Shown here piece after piece: positions 54,050 to 63,580 of a DNA stretch of 64,000 nt. The notes below the pieces were generated by a model. That model made no database searches, was not told the origin of the DNA, and saw only the letters and a program-made list of their open reading frames with translations. Every line of letters starts with the position of its first letter. Position 1 is the first letter of the stretch. The position numbers and the translations under genes are program-made. The stretch is taken from positions 6,262,001 through 6,326,000 of the forward strand of contig NZ_CP012201.1 of the NCBI RefSeq assembly GCF_001191005.1. Reading direction: 5' to 3'. Source of the DNA: Massilia sp. NR 4-1. Lineage in GTDB: Bacteria > Pseudomonadota > Gammaproteobacteria > Burkholderiales > Burkholderiaceae_D.

Positions 54050-56115
54050 GCGGCTCGCGCCGCGCGGCCGCTTTTCCCGCTTTTATTTTGACGCAAGAAT
54101 CCCAGACGCCCGCCGCCGCGCCGGCCGCCGCCGACCCCGCCCTTGAGCCCGCGCTGCCGCCGGGCAAGCATGATGCCGAGATCGAACGCCTGTTTGGCGC
54201 CGGTGGCCCGCTCGGCCCGGCCGTGGGCGGCTTCCGGCCGCGCCGCGCCCAGACCGAGATGGCCAAGGCCATCGCCGACGCCATCGCCAAGCAGCAGACC
54301 CTGATCGCCGAGGCTGGCACGGGCACGGGCAAGACGTTTGCCTATCTGGTGCCGGCCCTGATGTGGGGCGGCAAGACCATCGTTTCGACCGGCACCAAGA
54401 ACTTGCAGGACCAGCTCTTCCTGCGCGATATCCCGACCGTGCGCGCCGCCCTGCAGGCGCCCGTCTCGGTGGCCCTGCTCAAGGGGCGCGGCAACTACGT
54501 CTGCCACTACCACCTGGAACGCACGCAGCAGAACGGCCGCATGACCTCGCGCGACGACGTCGGCTACCTGCGCGAAATCTCGCGTTTCCTCAAGATGACC
54601 AGCTCGGGCGACAAGGCCGAGCTGACGCGCGTGCCGGAAAACGCCCTGATCTGGAACCTGGTCACGTCCACGCGCGAAAACTGCATGGGCGCCGAGTGCC
54701 AGTACTACCAGGATTGCTTCGTGATGAAGGCGCGCAAGGAAGCGCAGCAGGCCGACGTGGTGGTGGTCAACCACCACCTGTTCTTCGCCGACGTGGCGCT
54801 GAAAGACACCGGCGTGGCCGAGCTGCTGCCCTCGGCCAACACCATCATCTTCGACGAAGCCCACCAGCTACCCGACACCGCCACCCTGTTCTTCGGCGAC
54901 ACCTTCTCCACCTCGCATGTGCTGGAACTATGCCGCGACGTGCTGGCCGAAGGCTTGTCGCATGCGCGCGACGGCGCCGACTGGGGCAAGGTGGTGACGG
55001 TGGTGGAAAAGGCCGCGCGCGACCTGCGCCTGACTTTTCCGCAAGACATCGTGCGCATGTCGCTGCCGCAGATCGCGCCGTCGAGCGAATTCTTCCCCGC
55101 GCTGGAAACGCTGAAGGACGCGCTGGACGGCATGCTGGCCGTGCTCGACAAGCAGGCCGAGCGCGCCGAAACCATCGAGCAGTGCCGCGTGCGCGGCGTC
55201 GAGCTGGCGCAGAAGATGTCGGCCTGGAAATATGATCCCAAGGCGAAAGTCACGCCCGGCGAAGAAGCCGTGTACTGGGTGGAAGCCTTCGCCAGCTCGC
55301 TGCAGCTGCACAAGACGCCGCTCTCGATCGCGCCGATCTTCAATGGCCAACGCGAAGGCGTGCCGCGCAGCTGGATCTTCACCTCGGCCACGCTGGCCGT
55401 GAAAAACGATTTCAAGCACTTTTCCCAGCAGATGGGGCTGGAAAACGAGGTGGCGCGCAGCTGGCCCAGTCCCTTCAATTATGCAGAGCAGGGCATCCTC
55501 TACGTGCCGAAAGACTTGCCCGATCCCAACTCCTTCGGCTACACCGACGCCGTGCTCGACTGCGCCCTGCCGATCATCGAAGCGGCCGGCGGGCGCACCT
55601 TCCTGCTCTGCACCACCTTGCGCGCCGTGAAACGCGCCGCCGAACGCCTGCGCGACGAGTTCGACCAGCGCGGCTGGAACTTCCCCCTGTTCGTGCAGGG
55701 CGACCGCGGCCGCACCGAACTGCTCGACCAGTTCCGCAAAGCCGGCAATGGCGTGCTGATCGGTAGCCAAAGCTTCTGGGAAGGGGTCGACGTGCGCGGC
55801 GAAGCCTTGTCCCTGGTCATCATCGACAAGCTGCCTTTCGCCCCGCCCGACGACCCGGTGCTGGCCGCCCGCATCGAGGTGATGGAAAAGCAGGGCTTGA
55901 ACGGCTTCATGCACCACACCCTGCCCGAAGCGATCATCAACCTCAAGCAGGGCGCCGGCCGCCTGATCCGCGACGAAAGCGACCGCGGCGTGCTGATGCT
56001 ATGCGACCCGCGCGTCATCAGCAAGCCCTACGGCCGCCGCATCTGGCAAAGCCTGCCCCCGTTCAAACGCACCCGCGAAGCCGCCGACGTCATCGCCTTC
56101 TTCCGCCCCGCTTAA
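54046..56115 (+). CDS. DinG/YoaA-type ATP-dependent DNA helicase with iron-sulfur cluster
   Basis: The protein has 689 residues in the XPD/DinG superfamily 2 group. Walker A is AEAGTGTGKTFAYLVPAL; the DEAH box is IIFDEAHQLPDTATL; four cysteines for a [4Fe-4S] cluster are in GRGNYVCHYHLER and ENCMGAECQYYQDCF; motif VI is LKQGAGRLIRDESDRG. It unwinds DNA, probably during repair or R-loop removal. The first in-frame codon, TTG 54046, overlaps the YdcH stop; another TTG at 54088 is equally possible since neither has a clear ribosome site. I cannot separate DinG from YoaA by motifs alone. Confidence 0.9.
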   Translation: MSGSRRAAAFPAFILTQESQTPAAAPAAADPALEPALPPGKHDAEIERLFGAGGPLGPAVGGFRPRRAQTEMAKAIADAIAKQQTLIAEAGTGTGKTFAYLVPALMWGGKTIVSTGTKNLQDQLFLRDIPTVRAALQAPVSVALLKGRGNYVCHYHLERTQQNGRMTSRDDVGYLREISRFLKMTSSGDKAELTRVPENALIWNLVTSTRENCMGAECQYYQDCFVMKARKEAQQADVVVVNHHLFFADVALKDTGVAELLPSANTIIFDEAHQLPDTATLFFGDTFSTSHVLELCRDVLAEGLSHARDGADWGKVVTVVEKAARDLRLTFPQDIVRMSLPQIAPSSEFFPALETLKDALDGMLAVLDKQAERAETIEQCRVRGVELAQKMSAWKYDPKAKVTPGEEAVYWVEAFASSLQLHKTPLSIAPIFNGQREGVPRSWIFTSATLAVKNDFKHFSQQMGLENEVARSWPSPFNYAEQGILYVPKDLPDPNSFGYTDAVLDCALPIIEAAGGRTFLLCTTLRAVKRAAERLRDEFDQRGWNFPLFVQGDRGRTELLDQFRKAGNGVLIGSQSFWEGVDVRGEALSLVIIDKLPFAPPDDPVLAARIEVMEKQGLNGFMHHTLPEAIINLKQGAGRLIRDESDRGVLMLCDPRVISKPYGRRIWQSLPPFKRTREAADVIAFFRPA

Positions 56116-56201
56116 GGCGGCGGCAGGGGTGGGCGTGCCAGCGGATGGCGCGTTTCCGCCAGCATTTGGCGTGTTGCGGCGCGCGCTGTCCAGGGCTGAG
56201 G

Positions 56202-56217
56202 TTTGCGCTGGCGCAAA
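56202..56217. promoter_or_regulatory. Inverted repeat upstream of the TIR gene
   Basis: TTTGCGC-TG-GCGCAAA is a perfect inverted repeat in the 162-base gap after the helicase gene. It could be an operator for the TIR pair. The same 15-base core GTTTGCGCTGGCGCA occurs at 9931-9945. GGGGGA just before 56278 is the ribosome site of the TIR gene. Confidence 0.4.
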
Positions 56218-56277
56218 GCGGCGGGGGAGGGACTTGTTAGAGTGGCTACGTAGAACGCCCTTTTTCAGGGGGATGCG

Positions 56278-56883
56278 ATGACTATCCGCTACGGTTGCTT
56301 CTTCAGTTATGCGCACGGGCAGCATGCTTATATGAGCAAGTTCAAGAACGACCTGGCCGATGCGCTGCGCTGCTATCTGGAACCCCATCTCGATACCGAA
56401 AAGGAATTGTTCGTCGATAGCGAGCAGCTCGGCGGCGGCGACGATCTGGACCGCAAGATCGCATCGGCCCTGTGCGAGAGCGTGTGCATGATCGTGATCT
56501 ACACGCCCAAATACGAAGCCCATCCCTACACCCGGCGCGAGTTCGCCGCCATGCAGCTGATCGAGGACGAGCGCCGCCACTGGTATCCGCTGCCCAGCCA
56601 CCTGATCATCCCCGTCATCATGACGCGCCACCCGCTCAGTCTGCCGCCCCAGATCAGCGAGCCGGGCATGTATGTGGATTTTTCGCGCTACACCCTGGCC
56701 ACCTCCGACCTGAAAACCAATCCCGACTATCTACCCGATATCGAACGGATCGTGCAGCGCGTGGTGGCCCATTACCACTATCTGAAGTACTGCATTCCAC
56801 CGGAGCACGATTGCAGCCGTTTCGTGCTTCCCGCCATGCCCCCGGAATGGCGCGCCATTCCGCCCCCCCACTTTCCCCGCTAG
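56278..56883 (+). CDS. TIR-domain protein
   Basis: The protein has 201 residues. The TIR fold is seen from the first strand and box 1 (RYGCFFSYAHGQHAYMSKF), the BB-loop (ELFVDSEQLGGGDDLDRKI), the following strand VCMIVIYTPKYEAHPYT, and the conserved glutamate in RREFAAMQ (Glu88), placed as the NAD-cleaving residue of enzymatic TIRs. No signal peptide or membrane span is present. The C-terminal 40 residues are Pro-rich. It starts a two-gene unit with an ATPase/TPR gene nine bases downstream. TIR proteins paired with NTPase/TPR proteins are often effectors of antiphage or conflict systems; that role is inferred here. Confidence 0.82.
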   Translation: MTIRYGCFFSYAHGQHAYMSKFKNDLADALRCYLEPHLDTEKELFVDSEQLGGGDDLDRKIASALCESVCMIVIYTPKYEAHPYTRREFAAMQLIEDERRHWYPLPSHLIIPVIMTRHPLSLPPQISEPGMYVDFSRYTLATSDLKTNPDYLPDIERIVQRVVAHYHYLKYCIPPEHDCSRFVLPAMPPEWRAIPPPHFPR

Positions 56884-56892
56884 AGGTCCGCC

Positions 56893-58371
56893 ATGGAACG
56901 TTTCCGATTTTCCCTGCCGCCGTTGTCCACGCCCGGCGAGGTGAGCAGCTTTTATTCGCACCAGGATGGCTGCGGCCGCAGCATGGCGCTGGCGCATCTG
57001 GCCGCATTGCTGGCGGGCGGCCAGCGCGCCGCCACCCCGGTCCTGATGGTGGACTGGAACCTGGAGGCGCCGCGCCTGCACCATTACTTCCCACGGCAGG
57101 ATGACGGTCCCGGCGTGCTGGAACTGTTCGAGGCCTGCCGCGCCGCCTTGCGCGGCCGCCAGGATGCCGGCCGCGACAGCGCCGCCGTGGCGCACGAGGT
57201 GCTGGAGGCCGTGGGGTGGGAGCAGTATGTCTGCCGCGTCGACGAGAGCCGCCCCCTGTATCTGCTGCGCGCCGGGCGCCAGGACGCCAGCTATACGCGC
57301 CGCCTGGTGGATATGCACTGGGACGAGTTGTTCAATGCCTGTCCGGCCCTGTTCCGCTGCTTCGCCGCCAGCTTGGGCCGCCATTTCCGCCATGTGCTGG
57401 TCGATTCGTGCAGCGGCCGCGCCGATATGGCCGGGATTTGCACCACCCTGCTGCCGACCCGCCTGGTGCTGGCCTTCCCGCCCGGCCGCCAGCATCTCGA
57501 TGGCCTGACGGCACTGCTGCAGCGCGCCACCACTTACCGCCGCAGCCACGAGGACGAGCAGCGCCCGCTGCTGGCCTATCCGCTGCCGATCCGCGGCGGC
57601 AGGGACGATGCGGGCCAGCGCACGCTGTGGCGGCGCGGCGACCAGGCGCGCGCCGTGCCGGGCTACCAGCCGTTGTTCGAGCGGGCGCTGGGCGAAGCCT
57701 ACGGCATTGCCGGCCTGTCGCTGGAGAGCTATTTCGACGAGGTGCAATTGCCGCCGTTGCGCGATACCGGTGGTGCCGCACCGGCGCTGAGCGTGGCCGG
57801 CGGCGACCATTTTTCGCTGTTGCGGGTGCTGGGCGTCTTCCGCGAATGGCTGGGCGGCGGTCATGCACCCTGGCAGTCGCGTGCCGAAATTCCCTTGCAG
57901 GAGGCGATTGCCGCTGCGCGCCAGGGCATGCGGGAAGGCGGGGCTGCCGTCAGCCTGCCCTTGGCGCACAGCCTGGAACGCCTGGGTGGCGTGTATTGCC
58001 AGGAAAATCGCCTATGGCAAGCTTTGCAATGTTTGCAGGAAAGCCGCACCCTGCTGCTGCGTTTGCTGGGCGCGGAGCATCCCGACACCCGGCGCTGCAC
58101 GCGCAGCCTGGCCGCCTTGCTGGAGCGGCAGGGCCGGCCGGACGAGGCGCGCCGCCTGCAGGACGCCGCGGCGGCATGGTCCGCAGTCCACGATGAAGGT
58201 TTGCACAGCGTGGGCGAGGAGGGGGAGCGCCGCCACCGCGTGCTGAACGTGCAGCAGGAGCGGCGTGGCTACCATCTGAATTGCCTGGACGGCCCGGCGC
58301 TGCCGTGGGCCGGCGCCTTGCCGGAAGCGGGCTTGCAGGAAGCCTCGGCCAGGCACGCCAAAGTCGGCTGA
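56893..58371 (+). CDS. KGGVGR-type (ParA/MinD-like) ATPase with C-terminal TPRs, degenerate P-loop
   Basis: The protein has 492 residues. The N-terminal domain follows the KGGVGR-variant MinD/ParA fold: SFYSHQDGCGRSMALAHLA takes the place of the usual YSxKGGVGRTMALAN, VLMVDWNLEAPRLHHYF matches the vDwDlEaPGL segment, and VLVDSCSGRADMAGICTTLL matches the iDsRTGltD segment. The signature lysine and one glycine of the P-loop and an acidic residue of VDWN are replaced. Residues about 350-430 hold kinesin-light-chain-like TPRs (LLGAEHPDTRRCTRSLAALL). It is probably a sensor or scaffold partner of the TIR protein. Catalysis is doubtful. Confidence 0.75.
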   Translation: MERFRFSLPPLSTPGEVSSFYSHQDGCGRSMALAHLAALLAGGQRAATPVLMVDWNLEAPRLHHYFPRQDDGPGVLELFEACRAALRGRQDAGRDSAAVAHEVLEAVGWEQYVCRVDESRPLYLLRAGRQDASYTRRLVDMHWDELFNACPALFRCFAASLGRHFRHVLVDSCSGRADMAGICTTLLPTRLVLAFPPGRQHLDGLTALLQRATTYRRSHEDEQRPLLAYPLPIRGGRDDAGQRTLWRRGDQARAVPGYQPLFERALGEAYGIAGLSLESYFDEVQLPPLRDTGGAAPALSVAGGDHFSLLRVLGVFREWLGGGHAPWQSRAEIPLQEAIAAARQGMREGGAAVSLPLAHSLERLGGVYCQENRLWQALQCLQESRTLLLRLLGAEHPDTRRCTRSLAALLERQGRPDEARRLQDAAAAWSAVHDEGLHSVGEEGERRHRVLNVQQERRGYHLNCLDGPALPWAGALPEAGLQEASARHAKVG

Positions 58372-58479
58372 TTTTCATCTATTTGCCGGCGCCCGGCGCC
58401 GGTGCCGGGCGCAAATTTTATCGGTTGCGGCGCTTGCCAATTGCGCAAGCGGAGCGTTGCTTCGGGTAAAATCTGTCGT

Positions 58480-59217
58480 ATGAGAATCCTTATCAGTAAC
58501 GACGACGGCTACCTCGCCCCCGGCATCAATGCCCTGGCCGAGGCGCTGGCCCCGATTGCCGACATTGTGGTGGTGGCACCCGAAAGCAACCGCTCCGGCG
58601 CGTCCAACTCGCTGTCGCTGGACCGTCCGCTGTCGGTGCAGCAAGCCGCCAATGGTTTCTACTTTGTCAATGGCACGCCCACCGACTGCGTCCACATCGC
58701 GCTGACCGGGATGGGCCTGCCGCGGCCCGACCTGGTGGTGTCCGGCATCAATAATGGCCCGAATATGGGCGACGACACACTGTACTCCGGCACCGTGGCC
58801 GCCGCCACCGAAGGCTATCTGTTCGGCATTCCCGCCATCGCCTTTTCGCAAGGCGCCTGGGGCTGGGCGCATATCGAGGATGCCGCCCGCGTGGCGCGCG
58901 ATATCGTCGAACGCCATGCCGCCACCCTGGCCGCGCCCTATCTGCTGAACGTGAACATCCCCAATCTGCCGTACGAGCAGATGGGGCCGGCCACCGCCTG
59001 CCGTCTGGGGCGCCGCCACCAGGCCGAGCCGGTGATCAAGGCGCTCGATCCGCGCGGCCGCGATATTTACTGGATCGGCCCGCCCGGCGCCTGCAAGGAT
59101 GCGGGCGAGGGCACCGATTTCCACGCCGTGCAGCAGGGGCGCATTGCGCTCACCCCCTTGCAGATCGACCTGACCCACAAGACCCAGCTCGATGCGCTGA
59201 CAAAGGCTCTGGCATGA
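58480..59217 (+). CDS. surE: 5'/3'-nucleotidase SurE
   Basis: The protein has 245 residues. The metal site is in [16 protein letters not shown], followed by [17 protein letters not shown] and [20 protein letters not shown], all standard for SurE. It removes phosphate from nucleoside monophosphates, mainly in stationary phase. ATG 58480 is the start of the conserved N-terminus; the frame stays open upstream without likeness. It heads surE-pcm-nlpD-rpoS, a classic stationary-phase cluster, and its stop overlaps the pcm start (ATGA). Confidence 0.96.
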   Translation: MRILISNDDGYLAPGINALAEALAPIADIVVVAPESNRSGASNSLSLDRPLSVQQAANGFYFVNGTPTDCVHIALTGMGLPRPDLVVSGINNGPNMGDDTLYSGTVAAATEGYLFGIPAIAFSQGAWGWAHIEDAARVARDIVERHAATLAAPYLLNVNIPNLPYEQMGPATACRLGRRHQAEPVIKALDPRGRDIYWIGPPGACKDAGEGTDFHAVQQGRIALTPLQIDLTHKTQLDALTKALA

Positions 59218-60083
59218 ACGACAAGACCCGCACCTTCCCGCTGCCGCTGTCCTCCGTGGTGGACAAGTCCCAGAAGAAGCAGCCGGTCTTGTCCAGTATC
59301 GCCACGCCGCAGACGGCAACCCAGAACGCCGCGCGCAGCGCCGCCCAGAATGCCGCCGCACCGGCCCTGCGTGCGCCGCCGGCGGCACCAGCCCGCCCGC
59401 CAGCTTATGCCGCCGACCGCGCGCCGGCCGCCGCGCCGCGCCAGAATCCGCTGGTGTCGGAAGCGGTGCGGCGCGCCATGGTGGCGCGCGTGGCCAAGCA
59501 AGGCGTCAAGGACCAGGCGGTGCTGGCCGCCATGGAAAGCGTGCCGCGCCATTTGTTCATGGATGAAGCATTAGCTTCGCAGGCGTACATCGATGCCTCC
59601 CTGCCCATCGGCCACCACCAGACCATTTCCCAGCCCTATATCGTGGCGCGCATGATCGAGGTGATGCGCAATGGCGGCCAGTTGCAGCGCGTGCTGGAAA
59701 TCGGCACCGGCTGCGGCTACCAGGCGGCCGTTTTGTCGTGCCTGGCGCAAGACGTGTATTCCATTGAGCGTATCAAACCGTTACATGAGCTGGCGAAGGC
59801 GAATCTGCGGCCGATGCGCGTACCAAATCTGCGCCTGCACTACGGAGATGGTATGCTTGGCCTGCCGCAAGCCGCGCCGTTTGACGGCATCATCCTCGCC
59901 GCCGCTGGTCTGGAAGTCCCTCAGGCCTTGCTGGACCAGCTCAGCATCGGCGGCCGTCTGGTCGCCCCCGTTGGCGGCCGCACCCAGCATCTGGAGCTCG
60001 TAACCCGGATCGGCAAAGCCGAATGGCTGCGCCAGACGCTTGAGGATTGCCATTTTGTGCCCCTGCGGCCCGGTATCGTATAG
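59214..60083 (+). CDS. pcm: Protein-L-isoaspartate O-methyltransferase
   Basis: The protein has 289 residues, about 75 more than typical Pcm. The extra length is an N-terminal Ala/Pro-rich, probably disordered region. The catalytic part begins near residue 80 ([20 protein letters not shown]) with the substrate loop [20 protein letters not shown] and the SAM motif [20 protein letters not shown]. It starts repair of isoaspartate in ageing proteins. Its start overlaps the surE stop by four bases, which supports the long form, although internal starts exist. Confidence 0.94.
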   Translation: MNDKTRTFPLPLSSVVDKSQKKQPVLSSIATPQTATQNAARSAAQNAAAPALRAPPAAPARPPAYAADRAPAAAPRQNPLVSEAVRRAMVARVAKQGVKDQAVLAAMESVPRHLFMDEALASQAYIDASLPIGHHQTISQPYIVARMIEVMRNGGQLQRVLEIGTGCGYQAAVLSCLAQDVYSIERIKPLHELAKANLRPMRVPNLRLHYGDGMLGLPQAAPFDGIILAAAGLEVPQALLDQLSIGGRLVAPVGGRTQHLELVTRIGKAEWLRQTLEDCHFVPLRPGIV

Positions 60084-60091
60084 AGATTTAA

Positions 60092-61030
60092 ATGAGTATG
60101 ACGAAAAATAGTTCCCTGTTGTTGCTGACCCTCTCGCTTGGCTTGCTGAGCGCCTGTACCTCGACCGTCCAGGCGCCGGTGGAAGAGCGCCTGCCGCCGC
60201 TGGCCGTGTCCAAACCGCCCGCGCCGGAAGAAAGCCCGAAAGAGCGCGAAGAGCGCGGCCTGTATACCGTGAAAAAAGGTGATACCCTGCTGCGCATCGC
60301 CCTGGAGCACGGCCAGAATTACCGCGACCTGGTGGCCTGGAACAATCTGGCCAATCCGAACGACATCAAGGTGGATCAGGTGCTGCGCGTGGCGCCGCCC
60401 GAAAACGGCGTGCAGACGTCGTCCGTGGCCATGCCGCCCGAAACCCGCACCCCGCCCGCGCCGCCGCCGCCGAAGAAGAATACGCCCAAGGGCGACAAGA
60501 AGCCGTATAGCGAATCCAGTCTGGCCGACCTGCAAAGGCCGGAAGGCGCCGAGCGCGAAGGCCGCGCCGAGAAGCCCGAGCGCGCCGAGAAGCCGGCCGA
60601 AAAGCCGGTGCAGCTGGCCTCGACCCAGCCTTCGGCCGTGGCGCCCCTGAGCGCCGAGGACAAGGAATTGAGCTGGATGTGGCCTTCCGAAGGCCGCGTC
60701 GTGGCCCATTTCGACGAAGGCAAGAACAAGGGCATCGATATCGCGGGCCGCGCCGGCCAGCATGTGTTGGCTGCAGGCGCCGGTAAAGTGATGTATGCAG
60801 GCAGCGGCATCCGAGGTTATGGTAATCTCGTTATTGTGAAACACAGTAATAGCCTGCTATCGGCTTACGCGCATAACCGCACCATCCTGGTCAAGGAGGG
60901 GCAGAGCGTGAACAAGGGGCAGACCATTGCTGAAATGGGGGATTCCGACACCGACACCGTCAAGCTGCACTTCGAGATAAGGCAGCAGGGCAAGCCGGTC
61001 GATCCGTCAAAGTTCCTGCCTAACCGCTAG
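60092..61030 (+). CDS. nlpD: NlpD-type LysM/M23 lipoprotein, amidase activator
   Basis: The protein has 312 residues. The lipobox is LLSACTS (Cys20 or so). A LysM domain ([20 protein letters not shown]) binds peptidoglycan, a Pro/Lys/Glu-rich linker follows, and the C-terminus is an M23 fold. Its catalytic positions are altered: NKGIDIAG in place of H-x-G-x-D, and KLHFEIR in place of H-x-H. That matches NlpD/EnvC proteins, which switch on cell-wall amidases instead of cutting peptidoglycan. In relatives the rpoS promoter lies within nlpD; I could not place it here. Confidence 0.93.
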   Translation: MSMTKNSSLLLLTLSLGLLSACTSTVQAPVEERLPPLAVSKPPAPEESPKEREERGLYTVKKGDTLLRIALEHGQNYRDLVAWNNLANPNDIKVDQVLRVAPPENGVQTSSVAMPPETRTPPAPPPPKKNTPKGDKKPYSESSLADLQRPEGAEREGRAEKPERAEKPAEKPVQLASTQPSAVAPLSAEDKELSWMWPSEGRVVAHFDEGKNKGIDIAGRAGQHVLAAGAGKVMYAGSGIRGYGNLVIVKHSNSLLSAYAHNRTILVKEGQSVNKGQTIAEMGDSDTDTVKLHFEIRQQGKPVDPSKFLPNR

Positions 61031-61038
61031 ATACGCCC

Positions 61039-62049
61039 ATGACCCACTCGCCGCACGACCCGATGGATGAGGACTCGGCACCTGAAGAATTCAGGGACGA
61101 GCAAAGCGACGATCTCCCGATCGACGCCATCGAGGCCGAGGGCGAGCCGCCGGCCGAAGCCGGGGCCGTGCTGGAAACGGTCGACGAATTAAAGAAGGTG
61201 CTGGCGGCCGAGCTGTCCACTGACACTACCCAGCATTACCTGAACCAGATCGGTACCCGGCCGCTGCTCACCGCCCCGCAGGAAGTGCATTACGCCACGC
61301 TGGCCAAGCAGGGCGACTTCGCCGCGCGCCAGACCATGATCGAGCACAATCTGCGGCTGGTGGTGTCGATCGCCAAGCATTACATCAACCGCGGCGTGGT
61401 CCTGCTCGACATGATCGAAGAGGGCAATATCGGCTTGATGCGCGCCATCGACAAGTTCGAGCCGGAGCGCGGCTTCCGCTTCTCGACCTATGCGACGTGG
61501 TGGATACGCCAAAGCATCGAGCGCGCCATCATGAACCAGGCGCGCACCGTGCGCCTGCCGGTGCATATGGTGCGCGAGCTGAATCAGATCCTGCGCGGCA
61601 AATACCACCTGGAAGCCCAGCACCATAACGGCAAGGACGCCAGCGCCGAGGACATCGCCGACCTGGTGGGGCGGCCGGTGGAGGAGGTGCAGGACATCCT
61701 GGCCCTGTCCGAGCACGCCACCTCGCTCGACGCCCCGCTCGACAACGACCCCCAGTCCTCGCTGATGGACATGCTGCCCGGCGACGCCGAGGACAGTCCC
61801 GACGCCCGCGCCGAGCACCACGAGATGACGGTGCTGGTGCGCGACTGGCTGACCAAGTTGCCGGACAAGCAGCGCATCGTCATCATGCGCCGCTTCGGCC
61901 TGGATAACGACGATCCCGCCACCTTGGAAACCCTGGCCGAGGAAATGGGTGTCACGCGCGAGCGCGTGCGCCAGATCCAGCAGGAAGCCCTGGTCAAGCT
62001 CAAGCGCGCCATGGCTGCGCGCGGCGTGGTGCGCGATTCCCTGCTGTAA
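61039..62049 (+). CDS. rpoS: RNA polymerase sigma factor RpoS
   Basis: The protein has 336 residues. Region 1.2 is seen as [20 protein letters not shown], region 2 as [16 protein letters not shown] and [20 protein letters not shown] with region 2.4 in [20 protein letters not shown], and region 4.2 as TLEAL-like sequence ending in [20 protein letters not shown]. An acidic N-terminal extension of about 50 residues precedes region 1.2. It directs stationary-phase and general stress transcription. It follows nlpD by eight bases. Confidence 0.96.
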   Translation: MTHSPHDPMDEDSAPEEFRDEQSDDLPIDAIEAEGEPPAEAGAVLETVDELKKVLAAELSTDTTQHYLNQIGTRPLLTAPQEVHYATLAKQGDFAARQTMIEHNLRLVVSIAKHYINRGVVLLDMIEEGNIGLMRAIDKFEPERGFRFSTYATWWIRQSIERAIMNQARTVRLPVHMVRELNQILRGKYHLEAQHHNGKDASAEDIADLVGRPVEEVQDILALSEHATSLDAPLDNDPQSSLMDMLPGDAEDSPDARAEHHEMTVLVRDWLTKLPDKQRIVIMRRFGLDNDDPATLETLAEEMGVTRERVRQIQQEALVKLKRAMAARGVVRDSLL

Positions 62050-62172
62050 ATCGTCCGCCTCCGACCCTGGGCGGGCGGCTCTCTGCTATCATATTGCCCT
62101 TCCTGAAAGTCCCTGGCGTCTGTCCCGGCCCGGCCGGCGGCCTGCCTTATCTCCCAGTCAAATTTGAACGCT

Positions 62173-63516
62173 ATGCAAGAGAACATCATCATCGACATCA
62201 AATCGCTCGACATGGACGCCCGCGGCGTCGGCCACATCGACAACGAAGACGGCACGCCGGGCAAGGTGGTGTTCGTGGAAGGCGCGCTGCCTGGCGAGCG
62301 CGTCAGCTATGAAGTCTTCCGCAAGAAGAAAAACTGGGAAGCGGCGCGCATGACCGTGCTGCACAAGGAGTCGTCGATGCGCGTCAAGCCCAAGTGCGAG
62401 CACTTCGACTATTGCGGCGGCTGTTCGATGCAGCATCTGGAGCCGACGGCCCAGGTGGCGATCAAGCAGCGCGTGCTGGAAGATAACCTCTGGCACCTGA
62501 GCAAGGTCAAGCCGGAAACCATGATGCGCCCGATGTATGGCCCGACCTGGGGCTATCGCTACCGCGCCCGCCTGTCCTCACGCTTCGTGGCCAAGAAAGG
62601 CACGGTGCTGGTCGGCTTCCACGAAAAGAAATCGGTCTTCGTGGCCGACATCCAGAGCTGCCAGATCCTGCCCCAGCACGTCTCCGACATGATGATGCCG
62701 CTGCGTGGCCTGATCCACTCCCTGTCGATCTTCGACAAGGTGCCGCAGATCGAGCTGGCCATCGGCGAAGACTTGACCGTGCTGGTGATGCGCAATATGG
62801 AGCCGCTGACGGCCGACGATGAAGCCAAGGTCAAAGCCTTCGCCGACCAATACCAGATCCAATGGTGGCTGCAGCCGAAAGGCCCGGACACGGCGTACCC
62901 GTTCTACCCGCTGGACAAAGAGCTGCACTACCTGCTGCCCGAATTCGGCGTGAAGATGCCGTTCAAGCCGGTCGACTTCACCCAGGTCAACCACCACATC
63001 AACCGCGTGCTGGTGGCCAAGGCCCTGCGCCTGCTCGAAGTGCAGCCGGAAGACCGCGTCGCCGACCTGTTCTGCGGCCTGGGCAACTTCACCCTGCCGC
63101 TGGCGACCCAGGCGCGCGAAGTGGTGGGCATCGAAGGCAGCACCGCGCTGACCGAACGCGCCCTGTCCAACGCCAAGGCCAATGGCCTGGACGCCAAGAC
63201 CACCTTCTACACGCGCAATCTGTTCGAAGTCACGAAGGACGACCTGATCGCCCTCGGTAAATTCGACCGCATGCTGATCGACCCGCCGCGCGACGGCGCC
63301 ATGGCCCTGAGCCTGGCCCTGGCCGAGTTAAAAGAAAGCAACCCCGAGCTGCTGCCCAAGCGCATTGTGTACGTTTCGTGCAGCCCCTCGACCCTGGCGC
63401 GCGACGCCGGCGTGCTGGTGCACCGCGCCGGCTACGTGCTGAACAAGGCCGGCGTGGTGAACATGTTCCCCCACACCTCCCACGTCGAATCGATGGCCGT
63501 CTTCGACCTCGCCTGA
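62173..63516 (+). CDS. rlmD: 23S rRNA (uracil-1939-C5)-methyltransferase RlmD
   Basis: The protein has 447 residues from ATG 62173; a TTG nine bases upstream is in frame. The N-terminal TRAM domain covers about residues 5-65. Iron-sulfur ligands are in KPKCEHFDYCGGCSMQHL and, later, DIQSCQILPQ. The SAM region includes DRVADLFCGLGNFTLPLA, and the catalytic cysteine is in YVSCSPSTLARDAG. It makes m5U1939 in 23S rRNA. The gene is separated from rpoS by about 120 bases. Confidence 0.93.
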   Translation: MQENIIIDIKSLDMDARGVGHIDNEDGTPGKVVFVEGALPGERVSYEVFRKKKNWEAARMTVLHKESSMRVKPKCEHFDYCGGCSMQHLEPTAQVAIKQRVLEDNLWHLSKVKPETMMRPMYGPTWGYRYRARLSSRFVAKKGTVLVGFHEKKSVFVADIQSCQILPQHVSDMMMPLRGLIHSLSIFDKVPQIELAIGEDLTVLVMRNMEPLTADDEAKVKAFADQYQIQWWLQPKGPDTAYPFYPLDKELHYLLPEFGVKMPFKPVDFTQVNHHINRVLVAKALRLLEVQPEDRVADLFCGLGNFTLPLATQAREVVGIEGSTALTERALSNAKANGLDAKTTFYTRNLFEVTKDDLIALGKFDRMLIDPPRDGAMALSLALAELKESNPELLPKRIVYVSCSPSTLARDAGVLVHRAGYVLNKAGVVNMFPHTSHVESMAVFDLA

Positions 63517-63520
63517 TACC

Positions 63521-63575
63521 GCTCAGCCCGTGTCCGATTTTGGGGTCTGGCCCCAAAATCGGACACGGGCTGAGC
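63521..63575. repeat. Perfect 25-bp inverted repeat (REP-like hairpin)
   Basis: The arms at 63521-63545 and 63551-63575 match over all 25 bases around the loop TCTGG. It begins five bases after the rlmD stop. The length and perfection exceed an ordinary terminator, and no T-run follows. The core GGGG-TCTGG-CCCC resembles the core of the second repeat at 63581-63658. Confidence 0.9.
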
Positions 63576-63580
63576 AATAG

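Noticed and set aside
60092..61030. NlpD as an active M23 endopeptidase
   Set aside because: The two metal-binding histidine positions carry asparagine and lysine, so it fits the non-catalytic activator group.
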